From Microcaldota archaeon (GTDB lineage: Archaea; Micrarchaeota; Micrarchaeia; Norongarragalinales; UBA8480), in NCBI GenBank assembly GCA_030697615.1, contig JAUYPK010000123.1:1-11536 (forward strand): a DNA stretch of 11,536 bases, written 5' to 3'. A model generated the notes under the pieces. That model was not told where the DNA came from, ran no database searches, and saw only the letters and a list, made by a program, of their open reading frames with translations. A program made the position numbers and the translations under genes. Shown here one piece after another: positions 1-7,203 of this stretch. Position 1 is the stretch's first letter; every line of letters begins with the position of its first letter.

Positions 1-28
1 ACCTGTGCTCGCATTTAAAATGTAACAA

Positions 29-244
29 TCACTCCAGTGCGTTTATGCTTTGTAGTATAGCATCTGTCTTGTTGGAAAGCACAGCTGCGCTTTTCACAGC
101 TGTTCCCTCGAGCTGCGTTATTAAGATAAACGCAATTGCGATTATCGCAGCTGTTAGCACAAGCATCTCTGCGCTTACTTGGCCCCGAAGTAAGGTAGCA
201 AACCGAGAGGTTGTAACTCCGTTTATTGGTTTTTTGTGTTTCAT
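29..244 (-). CDS. Class III signal peptide protein (pilin-like, 71 aa)
   Basis: A very short protein with an archaeal class III (type IV prepilin-like) signal sequence: a basic N-terminus (residues 1-20), then G21-Q22-V-S-A-E26, then a hydrophobic helix (about 28-44). The Q-x-S-x-E pattern before a hydrophobic stretch is the recognised substrate of archaeal prepilin peptidases of the EppA type, which cleave just before the Gln. The mature product would be about 50 residues: one membrane or assembly helix and a short polar tail. The ATG start fits a TATA box (TTTATAAA) 28 bases upstream, which suggests a leaderless mRNA. Pilin subunit is inferred from the signal sequence; no assembly ATPase or peptidase gene lies in this window. 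It could also be a membrane-anchored small protein that only uses the prepilin pathway. Confidence 0.75.
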   Translation of the reverse strand: MKHKKPINGVTTSRFATLLRGQVSAEMLVLTAAIIAIAFILITQLEGTAVKSAAVLSNKTDAILQSINALE

Positions 245-268
245 AAATCACAAGTATGCCAAGTTGAG

Positions 269-276
269 TTTATAAA
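269..276 (-). promoter_or_regulatory. TATA box of the pilin-like gene
   Basis: A perfect TTTATAAA is centred 28 bases upstream of the ATG at 244. An archaeal TATA box sits about 25 bases before the transcription start, so the transcript would begin at or next to the start codon. No Shine-Dalgarno sequence precedes the ATG, in agreement. Confidence 0.6.
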
Positions 277-292
277 GAAAGCGGCGAAAAAA

Positions 293-316
293 GTGGACAA
301 AAGGAAAAAATAAGGG
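293..316 (-). terminator. Oligo-T tract after the S2P gene
   Basis: Read on the minus strand, the gap after the S2P stop codon contains T-rich runs (TTATTTTTTCC and a further TTTTTT at 286-291) with no strong hairpin. Archaeal RNA polymerase stops at oligo-T tracts, so this is a plausible terminator between the S2P gene and the next promoter at 269-276. Confidence 0.4.
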
Positions 317-331
317 GGCGATTTTGTCTGT

Positions 332-916
332 TTAGATTATCTGCACAAATGCTAGTATCAACATTGGTACGAATAGTGCAGCCCAGTATAGTTTGTTCCA
401 GCTGTATACTTTTTGGCCGTCCATTGGAAAGAATGGAAGGAGGTTAAAAGCACCGAGGAAAAAGTTAACGTTGGCGCCAAGAGAAGCTATGCTGGCAAAC
501 GCTGGCAACGCGAATCCAACTAAGAGAAAGATGAACCCAAGGGCAAGGTTTGTAAGCGGACCTGCTATTGAGATCTTACCGTTTTGTTCGCGGGTAATGT
601 GGTTTCCGTAGATGTAAACCGCACCTGGAGCGGCGAAGACAAATCCAACCGCAAACGCCATTACAACCGCTAACAGTAGGCCAAGCGTCCAAGCTTGGTA
701 ACGTGCATGTGCACCGTAGTGAATTGCGGTAAACTTATGTGCAAGCTCATGAAGCACAAAACCAGAACCAACAGTTAGCAAAATCATACCTGCAGTTTGG
801 AGGAATTCAGCGTCGAAAGTGGTTGACCGTGTCCAAGCAATTGCAAAGGCAATTGAAATAGTTATAACTGACACTAAAATGTGCAGCACTTCATCTAACT
901 CAAAATATTTAACCAA
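332..916 (-). CDS. Minimal site-2 protease, peptidase M50 family
   Basis: An intramembrane metalloprotease of about 194 residues. The zinc motif HELAH is at residues 56-60 (H56, E57 catalytic, H60), and the third-ligand motif N158-x-x-P161...D166-G is in NLLPFFPMDG. Both lie in hydrophobic segments, with about five to six membrane helices in all and no PDZ or CBS domain, so this is the small archaeal form. S2P enzymes cut membrane-bound substrates such as anti-sigma factors or signal-peptide remnants; the substrate here is unknown. There is no ATG near the start: TTG at 916 is the best choice, with a GGTG Shine-Dalgarno core 10 bases upstream. It lies 16 bases after a two-helix membrane protein and has no promoter of its own, so the two are probably co-transcribed. 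Confidence 0.85.
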   Translation of the reverse strand: MVKYFELDEVLHILVSVITISIAFAIAWTRSTTFDAEFLQTAGMILLTVGSGFVLHELAHKFTAIHYGAHARYQAWTLGLLLAVVMAFAVGFVFAAPGAVYIYGNHITREQNGKISIAGPLTNLALGFIFLLVGFALPAFASIASLGANVNFFLGAFNLLPFFPMDGQKVYSWNKLYWAALFVPMLILAFVQII

Positions 917-932
917 TTGAAATTTACACCGC

Positions 933-1367
933 TTAGCTTTTGAAAGAATTGAAAGACACTTGTTCCATTTCAGTTATCTTTACAACAGCTGCTGAAAAAG
1001 TTGAAGCGTAGGAAACTATTATGCCTTCAGCTTGCCTGCCTTGAAAGTTAATTTTTATCCGGCTACCTACTCGCCCACTTTGCATTGCAACTGCGGTTGG
1101 CCCGCCTAAAAGGTTGATGACAGTTGCACCAGGGTGATTATGGTTATCGTGAAAAACAGTATTTGTTGCAAGAAAATCTCCACGTTTAACTCCACGAATG
1201 TGCGGATAGGCAAAGCCCACTAGCAAGGATAAGCCAAGGCACAACGCGACAACTTTCCAAATTGAGTCAATTACACTTCCAGCAACGCCTATTAGGGAAA
1301 AGGCAAAAGCTATAAGCGAAAACGACACAAGGAGGAGAAACGACACTAAGCTGATTTTGAAGTTCAT
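933..1367 (-). CDS. Two-helix membrane protein with soluble C-terminal domain, unknown function
   Basis: I do not recognise a family. From the ATG at 1367 it is 144 residues: two hydrophobic helices (about 5-27 and 33-52) followed by a soluble domain of about 90 residues. That domain is rich in glycine and beta-prone segments (LLGGPTAVAMQSGRVGS, then KINFQGRQAEGIIVSY) and has a His/Asp/Asn cluster, FHDNHNHP (about 73-80), that could bind metal. A longer reading frame from TTG at 1385 exists, but a TATA-like box (TTTTATTT) centred 27 bases before the ATG at 1367 supports the shorter, leaderless start. The S2P gene follows 16 bases downstream. The protein could be a partner or substrate of that protease; this is inferred from position only. 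The layout of helices plus a beta domain resembles NfeD, but the sequence does not convince me. Confidence 0.7.
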   Translation of the reverse strand: MNFKISLVSFLLLVSFSLIAFAFSLIGVAGSVIDSIWKVVALCLGLSLLVGFAYPHIRGVKRGDFLATNTVFHDNHNHPGATVINLLGGPTAVAMQSGRVGSRIKINFQGRQAEGIIVSYASTFSAAVVKITEMEQVSFNSFKS

Positions 1368-1389
1368 AAAGTATCTTTGGCTCAAGCGG

Positions 1390-1397
1390 AAATAAAA
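1390..1397 (-). promoter_or_regulatory. TATA box of the membrane protein/S2P unit
   Basis: On the minus strand TTTTATTT is centred 27 bases upstream of the ATG at 1367, the spacing expected for a leaderless archaeal transcript. It decides the choice of ATG 1367 over TTG 1385, since the TTG would lie upstream of the predicted transcription start. Confidence 0.5.
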
Positions 1398-1477
1398 GGC
1401 TTTTTAGTTTTCTTTTTGGCGTTCGGCTTAGTGTTTTTTTCTTTTGGCCACGCCTAGCCGATTTTCTTCTTTTGACA

Positions 1478-1506
1478 TGAGCATAATGCCGCTGCATTAT
1501 GACTCA
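1478..1506. repeat. Inverted repeat, hairpin A
   Basis: CATAATGC (1482-1489) pairs with GCATTATG (1494-1501) around the loop CGCT. TGAG (1478-1481) extends the stem by pairing with CTCA (1503-1506) past a single bulged A at 1502, giving 12 pairs. Its outer strand 1503-1506 is shared with hairpin B. Confidence 0.7.
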
Positions 1507-1531
1507 GACACAAAGCTTCGCTTTGTGCTGA
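1504..1531. repeat. Inverted repeat, hairpin B
   Basis: CACAAAGC (1509-1516) pairs with GCTTTGTG (1520-1527) around TTC. TCAG (1504-1507) extends the stem by pairing with CTGA (1528-1531) past a bulged A at 1508. The design (8 pairs, one bulged A, 4 pairs) is the same as in hairpin A, and the outer pairs of A and B compete for bases 1504-1506. Confidence 0.7.
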
Positions 1532-1537
1532 CGCCTG

Positions 1538-1569
1538 ACTTTTCTTCTTTTAGCGAAAAGAAGAAAAGT
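1538..1569 (-). terminator. 14-bp palindrome, likely terminator of the topA-NFACT-R-cdc48 operon
   Basis: ACTTTTCTTCTTTT (1538-1551) and its exact reverse complement (1556-1569) are separated by AGCG. On the minus strand it starts 11 bases after the cdc48 stop codon, and its first arm is a pyrimidine, T-rich tract, the kind of signal at which archaeal transcription ends. The hairpin is seen directly; the terminator role is inferred from position and composition. Confidence 0.5.
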
Positions 1570-1579
1570 ATGGCATTGG

Positions 1580-3715
1580 CTAACCGTATCCTTTAATCGT
1601 TTCTTTTTTCTGCGGCTGTACTAGCGATGGTCGAATTGCACCAAATGCTTTTTCAAAGTGCTTTGCGGTTACTTGCTTTGAATCTAGGCTTTCACGAAGC
1701 GCAGTCATTCCAGCCTCTCTGCACATTGCTTCAATGTCAGCACCACTGTAACCTTCGGTGCGTTTTGCAAGTTCTTCAAAGTTAACCTCTGGAGAAACAG
1801 GCATATTGGCAGTGTGAATTTTGAAAATCGCAAAACGAGTGTCTTTATCTGGCAATCCAATTGCAATGAGTTTGTCAAACCGCCCTGGCCGCAAAAGTGC
1901 CGAGTCAATTATGTCAATTCGGTTAGTTGAACCAATTACAACTACACCGTTCAACTCTTGGATGCCATCGATTTCGCTTAATAATTGGTTAACCATACGC
2001 TCTGTAACGTTGTTACCACCATCTTCGCGACCCCTCATTGGCACAATGGCGTCTAACTCATCCATGAAAATAATACACGGCGCAGCTTGACGAGCTTTTC
2101 TAAATATCTCACGAAGCCCTTTTTCACTGTCCCCAACCCACTTAGTTAACAGCTCTGGCCCTTTTACAGCGATGAAATTTGCCTCTGATTCAGTTGCAAC
2201 TGCTTTTGCAAGCAGAGTTTTTCCAGTTCCAGGCGGGCCGAACAAAAGGATGCCGCGAACTGGCCGTATTCCAATTCGTTCAAACACTTCGGGGTGTTTT
2301 ATTGGAAGGTCAACAGCTTCTTTTAACTCGCGCTTTGCCTCTTCCAATCCACCTACTTGTTCCCACTTTACGTTTGGAACTTCGATGTAAACCTCGCGCA
2401 ACGCGCTTGGGTGAATTTCTCTCAACGCGCCCATGAAATCCGCTTTTTCAACTTTTAACTCTTCAAGGATCTTAGCGGGAATAGCTTCGTCTTCAAGTTT
2501 AATTTTTGGAAGAATCCTGCGTAGCACTTTCATAGCTGCTTCTTTGCATAAGCTCTGCAAGTCTGCGCCGACAAACCCATGCGTTACACTCGCTAGTTCA
2601 TCTAAGCTAACATTTTTTGCAAGCGGCATTCCACGCGTGTGAATATCGAGAATTTCGCGTCGGCCTTTTTTGTCAGGAACGCCGATTTCAATTTCCCTAT
2701 CGAACCTACCTGGCCTGCGTAGAGCCGGGTCAATGCTGTTTGGCCGGTTCGTTGCAGCAATTACAACTACTTTTCCTCGGCTTTTCAACCCGTCCATTAG
2801 CGTTAATAATTGGCTAACAATTCGCTTTTCAACTTCGCCAGCTACTTCTTCTCGCTTTGGTGCAATTGCGTCTATTTCGTCAATGAAAATAATTGACGGT
2901 GCATTTTCTTCAGCTTCGGCAAATAATTTGCGAAGTTTTTCTTCAGCTTCTCCGACGAATTTTGAAATCACTTCCGGCCCTGCGATTGTAATGAAATGCG
3001 CTTCGCTTTCATTTGCAACTGCCTTAGCAAGTAGAGTTTTTCCAGTTCCAGGAGTACCATATATCAAAACTCCTTTTGGCGGTTCTATTCCTAATGTTTC
3101 GAAAAGCTCAGGGTGGCGCATTGGTAGTTCAACCATTTCGCGGATTTTTTGCACTTCATCCTTTAACCCGCCTAAGTCTCCATATGAAATAGTGGCAATT
3201 TTTCCGAGTTCCTTCATTGGCTCTTCCCTAAGCACTAGTTCAGTTTGCTCATTGACAATGACTAATCCATTTGGGTTAGTTTGTGCAACTGCAAAAGGAA
3301 AACTAGTCCCAAAAACGTTTACTGACAACACGTCACCTTTTGACAATGGTTTGCCGATTAAGTTTTTCTTGACGTATTGGTCAAAGCCAGGAGCATAGCG
3401 TGAAGGTTGATTAGGAGCAAGCATCACGCGTTTAGCTGGTTTGATGACCGCCTTTGTTATTTTGACTCGGTCACCTAAGCCAACGCTTGCGTTTTGGCGA
3501 AGAATTCCATCCATGCGAATTATACCAAGCCCTTCGTCCGACGGATGCGCTGGCAATACAATTGCAGCTACGTTGCGCTTACCAGATATTTCAACCACGT
3601 CGCCAGTTGTGACGCCCAACTGCTCACGGGCGGTGGAATCCATTCTAATGATACGCTTGGCGTAGTCAATTTGCAGTGCTTCTGCAACTTTAAGAATTAT
3701 TATTTTTGAATCCAT
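1580..3715 (-). CDS. cdc48: Cdc48/VAT-type double AAA+ ATPase
   Basis: An ATP-driven hexameric unfoldase that extracts and unfolds proteins for degradation or recycling. At 711 residues it has the usual archaeal layout: double-psi barrel and beta-clam N-domain (about 1-170), D1 AAA+ with Walker A GTPGTGKT (220-227) and Walker B IIFIDEID (275-282), then D2 with GPPGTGKT (493-500) and IIFMDELD (548-555). Arginine-finger segments RRPGRFDR (about 333-340) and LLRPGRFDK (about 607-615) are present. Both pore loops have an aromatic residue (KFVGE near 252, KWVGD near 525), typical of archaeal unfoldases. The C-terminus is ...KGYG, with the penultimate Tyr of a proteasome-docking HbYX-like tail, although the Hb position is Gly. 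It is the last gene of an operon, starting 9 bases after the NFACT-R stop; a GGTGAGTGA Shine-Dalgarno-like stretch overlaps that stop. Confidence 0.96.
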   Translation of the reverse strand: MDSKIIILKVAEALQIDYAKRIIRMDSTAREQLGVTTGDVVEISGKRNVAAIVLPAHPSDEGLGIIRMDGILRQNASVGLGDRVKITKAVIKPAKRVMLAPNQPSRYAPGFDQYVKKNLIGKPLSKGDVLSVNVFGTSFPFAVAQTNPNGLVIVNEQTELVLREEPMKELGKIATISYGDLGGLKDEVQKIREMVELPMRHPELFETLGIEPPKGVLIYGTPGTGKTLLAKAVANESEAHFITIAGPEVISKFVGEAEEKLRKLFAEAEENAPSIIFIDEIDAIAPKREEVAGEVEKRIVSQLLTLMDGLKSRGKVVVIAATNRPNSIDPALRRPGRFDREIEIGVPDKKGRREILDIHTRGMPLAKNVSLDELASVTHGFVGADLQSLCKEAAMKVLRRILPKIKLEDEAIPAKILEELKVEKADFMGALREIHPSALREVYIEVPNVKWEQVGGLEEAKRELKEAVDLPIKHPEVFERIGIRPVRGILLFGPPGTGKTLLAKAVATESEANFIAVKGPELLTKWVGDSEKGLREIFRKARQAAPCIIFMDELDAIVPMRGREDGGNNVTERMVNQLLSEIDGIQELNGVVVIGSTNRIDIIDSALLRPGRFDKLIAIGLPDKDTRFAIFKIHTANMPVSPEVNFEELAKRTEGYSGADIEAMCREAGMTALRESLDSKQVTAKHFEKAFGAIRPSLVQPQKKETIKGYG

Positions 3716-3724
3716 ATTTTTTCG

Positions 3725-4525
3725 TCACTCACCAATTACAGTTGAATCTCCAGGCACCACTTTAGTTATTTCATCTTCATCTAATTTAACTTTTTTCCCT
3801 TGGCCGAATAACTTCTTAGCAAAATAAGCTTTAATAGCTTTTGAAACAGCCGCTTTTTCCTTTATACCTGGAAGCAGCTTAACACATAGACCGCTCCCAC
3901 CAGCTGAATCAAACAAACCCGCTGGCTTTACGCTGATTTTCAACGTATCTGGATCAAGACAAACATACAAACCTAACAGCGTGTTTTTAAACCATTTTCT
4001 TTCGCCTGCAATTGCAAACGCGCCTTGGTCAATATAACCGCCTTGGAAGTGTTTACTAACCTGTTCTGTGCGTACAGCATAGACGTCAATACTGCCAAAC
4101 TCCCTTTTCCACGCACTGCTGTAACTCGCTGCAAACTGAGCTGCTTGTTGCAACTCTTCTTCAGATGCGTTTGGGTTTTTTACAACAACCGCCGGAGCTC
4201 CCCGTATTTCAGCGTGTAAAAACCACTCTTCTTTTGAACAGTGTTTTGAAAAAAGCGTGTCATTCTGCTTAGCGTTGCGCCCGCCAACAACAAGCGTGCC
4301 TTTTGACGTGCGGAAGTGGTGAAAAGATTCAAACCATTCCCTGCGGGTTTTTGTACCAGCTGCAATTTTTTGTTGAATTGCATTGCTTTGATGTTCAAGC
4401 GCTTTTTTTGTATCTAGAAGCGCTTTTTCTGCGCCTTGTGCTTTTGAACGCCACTTTTTCGCCTCTTCCCTATATTGCACAGTGTTTTCAAGGAGTGTTT
4501 TTCTTACGTCTAGGTTTAGTTTCAT
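3725..4525 (-). CDS. Stand-alone NFACT-R (DUF814) protein, RqcH/NEMF C-terminal type
   Basis: RqcH/Rqc2/NEMF proteins bind 60S/50S subunits carrying stalled peptidyl-tRNA in ribosome-associated quality control. Full-length archaeal members are roughly 600-700 residues: NFACT-N, helix-hairpin-helix, coiled coil, NFACT-R. Here only 266 residues are present: a charged coiled-coil segment (about 15-60), then NFACT-R (about 62-185) with WFESFHHFRTSKGTLVVGGRNA, the HAEIRGAP loop (104-111) and the SSAW helix (136-139). A short Lys-rich tail follows. The NFACT-N domain, which carries the tRNA/peptide-tailing surface, is absent. The ATG at 4525 has a good GGTGA site 6 bases upstream and overlaps the end of topA by 38 bases, so the short form is a real start and not a window artefact. 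cdc48 follows 9 bases later. The missing half may be encoded elsewhere or lost. Confidence 0.88.
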   Translation of the reverse strand: MKLNLDVRKTLLENTVQYREEAKKWRSKAQGAEKALLDTKKALEHQSNAIQQKIAAGTKTRREWFESFHHFRTSKGTLVVGGRNAKQNDTLFSKHCSKEEWFLHAEIRGAPAVVVKNPNASEEELQQAAQFAASYSSAWKREFGSIDVYAVRTEQVSKHFQGGYIDQGAFAIAGERKWFKNTLLGLYVCLDPDTLKISVKPAGLFDSAGGSGLCVKLLPGIKEKAAVSKAIKAYFAKKLFGQGKKVKLDEDEITKVVPGDSTVIGE

Positions 4526-6734
4526 TTTTCTTCACCGTGGTTTTCTTGGGCTTAATTGAACTACTAGATGGAGCAGAAGGTACAGATGAAACTGATGTGA
4601 ATTTTGAAATATTTAATCCAGGTGCAGCTGCGCTTGGAATTACAGTTGGTTTCGCTACACTGCTAGCGGCAATTGGTTTCACTGCACTGCTAGCTGCAGT
4701 TGTATTTGGAGTTGCGTTTGGAGTTGCTGCTGCTTTGTGCCCCCAGTTTGCTTTTGTTTCACATTTTGGATCAACGCACATTGAAAAGAACTTCTTTGCT
4801 TTTCGCCGCACGCCGATTATTGGCGTGTGACACTTTTCGCATATTTTTTCAGTCGGAATAATAAACGCGCTATGCGGCAGTGGAAAAGTAACTTTGCACT
4901 CTGGATACTTGCTACAGCCAACAAATTGACCGAACTTCGACCGCCTGATGAGAAGTGTGCCACTGCACTTGCATGGCCCAAGTTGAGCTGCTTGGAACAA
5001 TGCACTGTTAAGCGAAGTTAGCAAATGCTTACCTATTTCAAGCTCGTGAGCTTTGAACTCTTCGCAAAGCCCAGCCACTATTTTTTTGTTGCTTGCAATT
5101 ACTTTTTCAGGCGTTGTTTTACCGTCAATTATCTCTTCCATTTCAATTTCAACATTACGCGTCAACTCTTCACTTAACACGCCGGGGCAATGTTGTAAAA
5201 GCGCTTCGTAAACGCACAAACCAAAAGGAGTTGTCTGGATACTCTTCTTATCTCGAATATAATCACGCGAATACAATGTTTCAATTACTTCTGCACGGGT
5301 TGCCTTTGTACCGAGGTTTAAATCTTCGAGTTTTTTGACAATTGAAGCTGGAGAAAAATGCTTTGGCGGCTGCGTTTCTTTTTCCTCCATGTAAATCTTA
5401 TCAGCAGCTACTTTTTGCCCTTGGTTGAAATTTACAACAGTATCTTTCACTTCGTGGTAAGGAAACATAGCTAGCCAACCTTTCTCTACAGTTACAGCAC
5501 CGCTTGCCTTGAAATTCTCCTTGCCAAATGTCGCTGTGACGCCAACTCGTTCTCGTTTGGCAGCTTGGGCAAAACACGCTAAGAAGTTACGCACAATTAA
5601 ATCATAGAGCTTCGCGTGGTCGTCGCGTAATTTTCCAGGCGCTAATCCAGTTGGGTGAATTGCAGGGTGCGCTGGGTCGGTTTTCTTCCCGTTGTTAGGC
5701 TTTAGAGATGTAGTTGTTAAAATTTTGCCAGCGTCGCTAGCGTAATTGCTTTGTTTAGCAAGGGAGGAAACTATTTTTTTCAAATTTAGCTTTTCCGAAA
5801 GTTGCTGCGAAGAAGTGCGCGGATAGCTGATAAACGCGTTTTCGTAAAGGAACTGTGCCAACTCCAGCGTTCTAGCAGGCGTGAACCCAAAAGCGCCGTA
5901 TGAGTCCATTTGAAGCGAAGTTAAATCATGCGGGTTCGGCGGAAGCATTGAATAAGTGGTTTTGGAAACTTTGCTTATGACCCCGCTTTTTGGGGCAGTT
6001 GCAACAACTGCTTCTGCTTTTGACTTATCAAGAAAACGGTCGCTTTCGTGGTTGAACAAAATACTTTCTACGTCTGCAAACACTTGCCAATATGGAGTTG
6101 GCTTAAACGCATTCACTTCTTTTTCGCGCTGGCTAAGCAAAGCAAGAGCCGGGCCTTGCACTCTTCCAATGCTCATGACTTTAAACCTACCAGCTGCTTT
6201 GATTGCACCCATCAACGCCCTGCTTAAGTTAATTCCAAAGTACCAGTCTAAAATGTGGCGCGCTTCACCAGCCTTTGCAGTATTGATTGAAACGTCTTGG
6301 AGATTTTCAAACGACTCATTTAATTCTTCTTTTGTAAGAGTAGAGAAACGCATGCGTTTTGCTTTTAGCTTAGGCGCCATGAAACGCCAAATGTTATAAC
6401 CAATTAACTCCCCTTCAACATCGTAATCACAAGCGACAATTATTGAATCAGCTTTTGAAGCGAGTTTTTTTAGCACAGTGATGTACTTCTGCGCGTATTC
6501 AAAATGTTCACTTGCCTCTGGAGTTGGAACCCACTTTAAGTCAAAAGTAGGATAGCCACTATGCTTTGCTTCTTGCGTTAAAGTGTAGAGGTGGCCAACA
6601 GCTGGCGCAACTTGGATAGTGTCGCTACCGCGTTTGACTTCAAAATAGCCTTGTTTTTTCTCAGCCTTACCGAGGGCTTCGGCAATTTTCTGCGAACTAC
6701 TCGGCTTCTCTGAAACAATCAAAATAGTAGACAT
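4488..6734 (-). CDS. topA: DNA topoisomerase I (type IA), archaeal form with two C-terminal zinc ribbons
   Basis: It relaxes negatively supercoiled DNA through a 5'-phosphotyrosine intermediate. Of its 748 residues, the Toprim domain is at the N-terminus (E9 in SEK; D103-x-D105-x-E107 in ACDYDVEGE). The catalytic core has the active Tyr304 in ISYPRTSS, plus HPAIHPTG (356-363) and TKATRAEVIETLYSRDYI (about 476-493). Zinc ribbon 1 uses C588, C590, C607, C613, and ribbon 2 uses C632, C635, C653, C658. The last 80 residues are a low-complexity Ala/Pro/Thr/Ser tail ending in a Lys/Arg-rich stretch (KPRRKK), probably disordered and nucleic-acid-binding. ATG 6734 lies about 32 bases after a TATA box and has no Shine-Dalgarno site, so it is probably nearly leaderless. 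It is the first gene of the operon; its last 12 codons overlap the NFACT-R gene. Confidence 0.96.
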   Translation of the reverse strand: MSTILIVSEKPSSSQKIAEALGKAEKKQGYFEVKRGSDTIQVAPAVGHLYTLTQEAKHSGYPTFDLKWVPTPEASEHFEYAQKYITVLKKLASKADSIIVACDYDVEGELIGYNIWRFMAPKLKAKRMRFSTLTKEELNESFENLQDVSINTAKAGEARHILDWYFGINLSRALMGAIKAAGRFKVMSIGRVQGPALALLSQREKEVNAFKPTPYWQVFADVESILFNHESDRFLDKSKAEAVVATAPKSGVISKVSKTTYSMLPPNPHDLTSLQMDSYGAFGFTPARTLELAQFLYENAFISYPRTSSQQLSEKLNLKKIVSSLAKQSNYASDAGKILTTTSLKPNNGKKTDPAHPAIHPTGLAPGKLRDDHAKLYDLIVRNFLACFAQAAKRERVGVTATFGKENFKASGAVTVEKGWLAMFPYHEVKDTVVNFNQGQKVAADKIYMEEKETQPPKHFSPASIVKKLEDLNLGTKATRAEVIETLYSRDYIRDKKSIQTTPFGLCVYEALLQHCPGVLSEELTRNVEIEMEEIIDGKTTPEKVIASNKKIVAGLCEEFKAHELEIGKHLLTSLNSALFQAAQLGPCKCSGTLLIRRSKFGQFVGCSKYPECKVTFPLPHSAFIIPTEKICEKCHTPIIGVRRKAKKFFSMCVDPKCETKANWGHKAAATPNATPNTTAASSAVKPIAASSVAKPTVIPSAAAPGLNISKFTSVSSVPSAPSSSSIKPKKTTVKKNETKPRRKKNTP
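4532..4536 (-). promoter_or_regulatory. Shine-Dalgarno site of the NFACT-R gene
   Basis: GGTGA, matching the archaeal anti-Shine-Dalgarno sequence, lies inside the 3' end of topA, 6 bases before the ATG at 4525. It supports the overlapping start and argues against a longer NFACT protein here. Confidence 0.6.
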
Positions 6735-6762
6735 GGAGAATGAAAGGTTGTGAAGAACTAGG

Positions 6763-6770
6763 ATATAAAA
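6763..6770 (-). promoter_or_regulatory. TATA box of the topA-NFACT-R-cdc48 operon
   Basis: TTTTATAT on the minus strand is centred about 32 bases upstream of the topA ATG in the 55-base gap after the preceding gene. Transcription would start a few bases before the ATG. No other promoter-like site is seen before the NFACT-R or cdc48 genes. Confidence 0.6.
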
Positions 6771-6789
6771 CAGCGTCTACGCAATAAAA

Positions 6790-7188
6790 TTAGTGACTTA
6801 CAAACTTATGAGCTGCGGCAACTAATGATGGTTCAATGTGGAAAACCGCTTGGTCAGTTGGTCTAAAAGTACGCAAGTGACCAGTTACTTCTTCAACTGG
6901 CCTTACCTTGTGTAATAGGCGAGAATTACGTTTTGCTTCTTGAACTCGACGCAGCGTCACTGCAAACTGCGGCTCGTGTGCAACTAAAATTCCAGTGTTT
7001 ACTAGTTGGTTCAACGCATTATTTATCTTGAAATCTTGCGTAACACCCTGCTCTGAAAGTGGTGCATTAGAAAAAGCAACTCCCACTTTGCTACCGGGGT
7101 GTTCTAAATATCCCTTCAAAATACGCCTATGCTGCGGCGTTAGTTCTCTGCTTAGACCACCAGTTTTGTAATAAGTTTCAAACACCAT
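6790..7188 (-). CDS. Small protein of unknown function, possible winged-helix
   Basis: It has 132 residues, is basic, and has no signal peptide or membrane segment, so it is probably cytoplasmic. I do not recognise a family. Residues about 15-30 (TPQHRRILKGYLEHPG) look like a first helix. Residues about 43-81 (SEQGVTQDFKINNALNQLVNTGILVAHEPQFAVTL) could be a recognition helix followed by a beta wing, as in winged-helix DNA-binding proteins. The C-terminal third contains two more helix-like stretches and several His residues. ATG 7188 has a GAGGTG Shine-Dalgarno site 9 bases upstream that overlaps the stop codon of the membrane-protein gene before it, so the two genes are probably transcribed and translated together. 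Confidence 0.65.
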   Translation of the reverse strand: MVFETYYKTGGLSRELTPQHRRILKGYLEHPGSKVGVAFSNAPLSEQGVTQDFKINNALNQLVNTGILVAHEPQFAVTLRRVQEAKRNSRLLHKVRPVEEVTGHLRTFRPTDQAVFHIEPSLVAAAHKFVSH

Positions 7189-7197
7189 TTTTCAACA

Positions 7198-7203
7198 CAC
7201 CTC
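7198..7203 (-). promoter_or_regulatory. Shine-Dalgarno site overlapping an upstream stop codon
   Basis: TGAGGTG combines the stop codon of the six-helix membrane protein (7202-7204) with a GAGGTG ribosome-binding site 9 bases before the ATG at 7188. This is the arrangement expected for termination-reinitiation within an operon. Confidence 0.55.

Larger units (their letters stand above)
1464..1574. repeat. Hairpin repeat, copy 1 (after cdc48)
   Basis: This copy shares two blocks with 9209-9263: TTCTTCTTTTGACATG at its left end, and CTGACTTTTCTT...AAGAAAAGTATGGC around a 14-bp palindrome on its right. The arms differ between copies (CTTCTTTT here, CTTTCTTA there), yet each stays perfectly self-complementary, which points to a conserved hairpin rather than chance low complexity. 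Copy 1 carries two extra hairpins between the blocks (1478-1531). It ends 6 bases after the cdc48 stop codon. No coding capacity is seen. It could be a small palindromic mobile or REP-like element. Confidence 0.6.

Noticed and set aside
1267..1497. Minus-strand open frame of 76 codons over the hairpin region
   Set aside because: It overlaps the membrane-protein gene in another frame, and its Lys/Arg richness reflects purine-rich repeat sequence. No promoter or ribosome site fits.
1386..1579. CRISPR array or tandem repeats
   Set aside because: The repeats here are single palindromes of different sequence with no regular spacing or spacers.
2670..3398. Long open frame on the plus strand (242 codons) opposite cdc48
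   Set aside because: It lies wholly antisense to the conserved D1/N-domain coding region, has serine-rich composition typical of an antisense shadow, and shows no recognisable domain.
4488..4525. Frameshift or fusion between topA and the NFACT-R gene
   Set aside because: Both frames are intact, topA ends in a normal stop after a disordered tail, and a GGTGA site precedes the NFACT-R ATG; this is a plain operon overlap.
4303..4830. Plus-strand open frame of 175 codons opposite the topA/NFACT-R junction
   Set aside because: It is antisense to two well-supported genes; its hydrophobic look comes from the Ala/Pro/Thr-rich tail of topA read backwards.
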